Made by a program: the position numbers and the translations under genes. A model generated the notes under the pieces. That model was not told where the DNA came from and searched no databases. It saw only the letters and a program-made list of their open reading frames with translations. Positions 51,033 to 51,987 of a DNA stretch of 51,987 nt are shown piece by piece. This DNA is from Muribaculaceae bacterium. Its GTDB lineage: Bacteria > Bacteroidota > Bacteroidia > Bacteroidales > Muribaculaceae. The stretch lies in the NCBI GenBank assembly GCA_009775365.1, contig VSPM01000013.1, forward strand, positions 1 through 51,987, read 5' to 3'. Position 1 is the first letter of the stretch, and every line of letters starts with the position of its first letter.

Positions 51033-51725
51033 TTACACATATTCATCTTTTTGATAAGTATGTACGAGCACTGAATTATCTTCAGGCATTATGCTGATAT
51101 ATGTTTTCCAAGGACATATATCATCTATTTTATTTTTGGGGGCACCAGCATCTAAAAGAATGTTGTTGAGCTCAGGGCATGGATGATAGTCACATCCAAA
51201 GTAACGTCCATATTTATTTCTGAGATAGAAATTCTTAATGCCTTCTTTTGCCTTGTCCTTCATTTCTTTAGAAACCTCAGACATAGCATTTATCTTTAGC
51301 ACACTACCGAGAGCATTCATTGCGGCACCCACATGCCCGTCATCCCAAGCCCCATTGTCTTGCAACGCAACATTGAATATTTTATTCATCCAAATATTTG
51401 CGCACAGCTCGCACGCTTCTTCTATAGTGCGAACCTCACCATTTATGCGTTTCCACAAAGGTAAATAATGATTTCTCATCCACCTTCCGATGTCATTACG
51501 CCAGTCCCAGTATTTGTTGTATTCGGAACCGTCCGTAAAATCCACCTCCAAAGGTCGCGGATTAAGGTGCTCGGTAAGAGAATAGATCATTTCTTTGCTT
51601 TGGAAGTAGAGTTTCTTTCCTAATGCTATATTGATGATCTCCTCTAATGAATTTTTGGAAATATTGCCAGCGAAAGGAAATGTTGATAACACTTCCGCCT
51701 TAGCAGTTTTGATTGTTGTTTCCAT
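51033..51725 (-). CDS. Hypothetical protein of the integrated element
   Basis: The product (230 aa) is soluble, without signal peptide or membrane segment. It has a long, mostly helical N-terminal part containing a Trp-rich run (YWDWRNDIGRWMRNHYLPLW). The C-terminal part has three cysteines (GCDYHPCPEL, then DDICPWKTYI) and ends in short strands (SVLVHTYQKDEY). The pattern Cys-x4-Cys, a helix, then PWKT recalls an unnamed family in Bacteroidetes phages, but this is an impression. It overlaps the partial gene upstream by 26 bases. Confidence 0.78.
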   Translation of the reverse strand: METTIKTAKAEVLSTFPFAGNISKNSLEEIINIALGKKLYFQSKEMIYSLTEHLNPRPLEVDFTDGSEYNKYWDWRNDIGRWMRNHYLPLWKRINGEVRTIEEACELCANIWMNKIFNVALQDNGAWDDGHVGAAMNALGSVLKINAMSEVSKEMKDKAKEGIKNFYLRNKYGRYFGCDYHPCPELNNILLDAGAPKNKIDDICPWKTYISIMPEDNSVLVHTYQKDEYV

Positions 51726-51987
51726 ATTCTTGAATTTTTATAGTTCCTTTTGTATAGTTGATTGTCACGAGACTCTTTTCATACTTCCAGTATTTCTTCC
51801 GGAGTTTATTGAAACAGCGTTTATTCAGAGGAATACCTATTGAATAGTAATGTTGGAGTTCTTTGCTTCGAGGGTCAAGTACCTTATACTCCGGATTCAC
51901 ATTATCCAAGATCACATTGCCGTAATAAGGCACATAGAGATTCGCGGTATAATTCTGGAATGTGTATGGCAGTTGTTCACGTTTAAC
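51700..51987 (-). CDS. Hypothetical protein, cut by the window edge
   Basis: The frame is open to the right edge, so the gene starts outside the window; at least 95 codons are seen. The visible part reads TANLYVPYYGNVILDNVNPE, then LQHYYSIGIPLNKRCFNKL and a basic, Lys/Tyr-rich stretch (RKKYWKYEKS). It is not recognised. An internal GTG at 51933 is not needed as start because the sequence before it keeps the same character. It overlaps the next gene by 26 bases. Confidence 0.7.
   Translation of the reverse strand, partial: VKREQLPYTFQNYTANLYVPYYGNVILDNVNPEYKVLDPRSKELQHYYSIGIPLNKRCFNKLRKKYWKYEKSLVTINYTKGTIKIQEYGNNNQNC

Larger units (their letters stand above)
47160..51987. mobile_element. Integrated element (probable prophage), left end
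   Basis: A tyrosine recombinase gene begins 213 bases after the 3' end of tRNA-Ala(GGC), the classic target position, followed by a convergent run of small overlapping genes of phage character (one with a DUF2829 domain, several with cysteine clusters, none of housekeeping type). The left edge is taken as within the 3' end of the tRNA. The right end and attR lie outside the window. No structural or lysis phage genes are seen here, so an integrative conjugative or satellite element is possible. Confidence 0.75.

Noticed and set aside
47111..51987. CRISPR array or restriction-modification genes in the element
   Set aside because: No spaced repeats and no methylase or endonuclease motifs were seen in this part of the element.

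Overview
The window looks like chromosomal DNA of an anaerobic Bacteroidales bacterium, probably Muribaculaceae or a close relative. The evidence is protein content (DUF4270 and DUF3332 lipoproteins, a membrane-anchored MurF-like ligase, tandem YtxH-like proteins, the panC/panD/DUF4270/starch-synthase cluster), promoters of the Bacteroidetes type (TTTG or TTG, about 20 bases, then TAnnTTTG) and no strong Shine-Dalgarno signals. The family-level assignment is inference.

Layout. 1-1695: the 3' part of a group II intron with its reverse transcriptase. 1787-1978: tRNA-Thr(CGU) with promoter and terminator. 2009-10105: ridA, two ABC-F ATPases (Uup-like and YbiT-like), a secreted HSL-type hydrolase, a lipoprotein, a Dabb protein and a CapA-like phosphoesterase. 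10156-15356: DUF4270 lipoprotein and a starch-synthase N-terminal-domain protein, divergent from panC-panD and ffh. 15443-18591: galE, a sugar nucleotidyltransferase and holB. 19062-24643: an AddB-like nuclease, a thioredoxin-fold protein, a META lipoprotein, an S4 protein and pth. 24865-25729: a secreted-protein gene whose signal peptide is out of frame with its body at an 11-bp tandem repeat. 26008-32510: bL25, a TPR protein, and thrS-infC-rpmI-rplT. 32667-34671: nitroreductase, a 6S-like non-coding RNA with its own promoter and terminator, and yaaA. 34935-38435: small membrane proteins, a DUF3332 lipoprotein and an MltF-like lytic transglycosylase. 38637-43659: a recJ-recQ-umuC repair operon. 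43922-46895: hydrolase, MurF-like ligase, YccF.

From about 47111 to the right edge lies the left end of an integrated element, most likely a prophage. It has a tRNA-Ala(GGC) target, a tyrosine recombinase, then a convergent, tightly overlapping run of at least nine small genes. One of these is a fusion carrying a DUF2829 domain, the family of the anti-Thoeris protein Tad2. The rest are mostly unrecognised, and three carry cysteine clusters. A fragment of a secreted-protein gene (46890-47031), related to the one at 24865, lies just before the tRNA.

The core genes serve translation (tRNAs, thrS, infC, L35, L20, L25, pth), protein targeting (ffh), cofactor synthesis (panC, panD), envelope work (galE, MltF-like, MurF-like, lipoproteins) and DNA repair (AddB-like, RecJ, RecQ, UmuC, HolB). 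Loop-less or short-loop perfect palindromes serve as terminators between several convergent genes.
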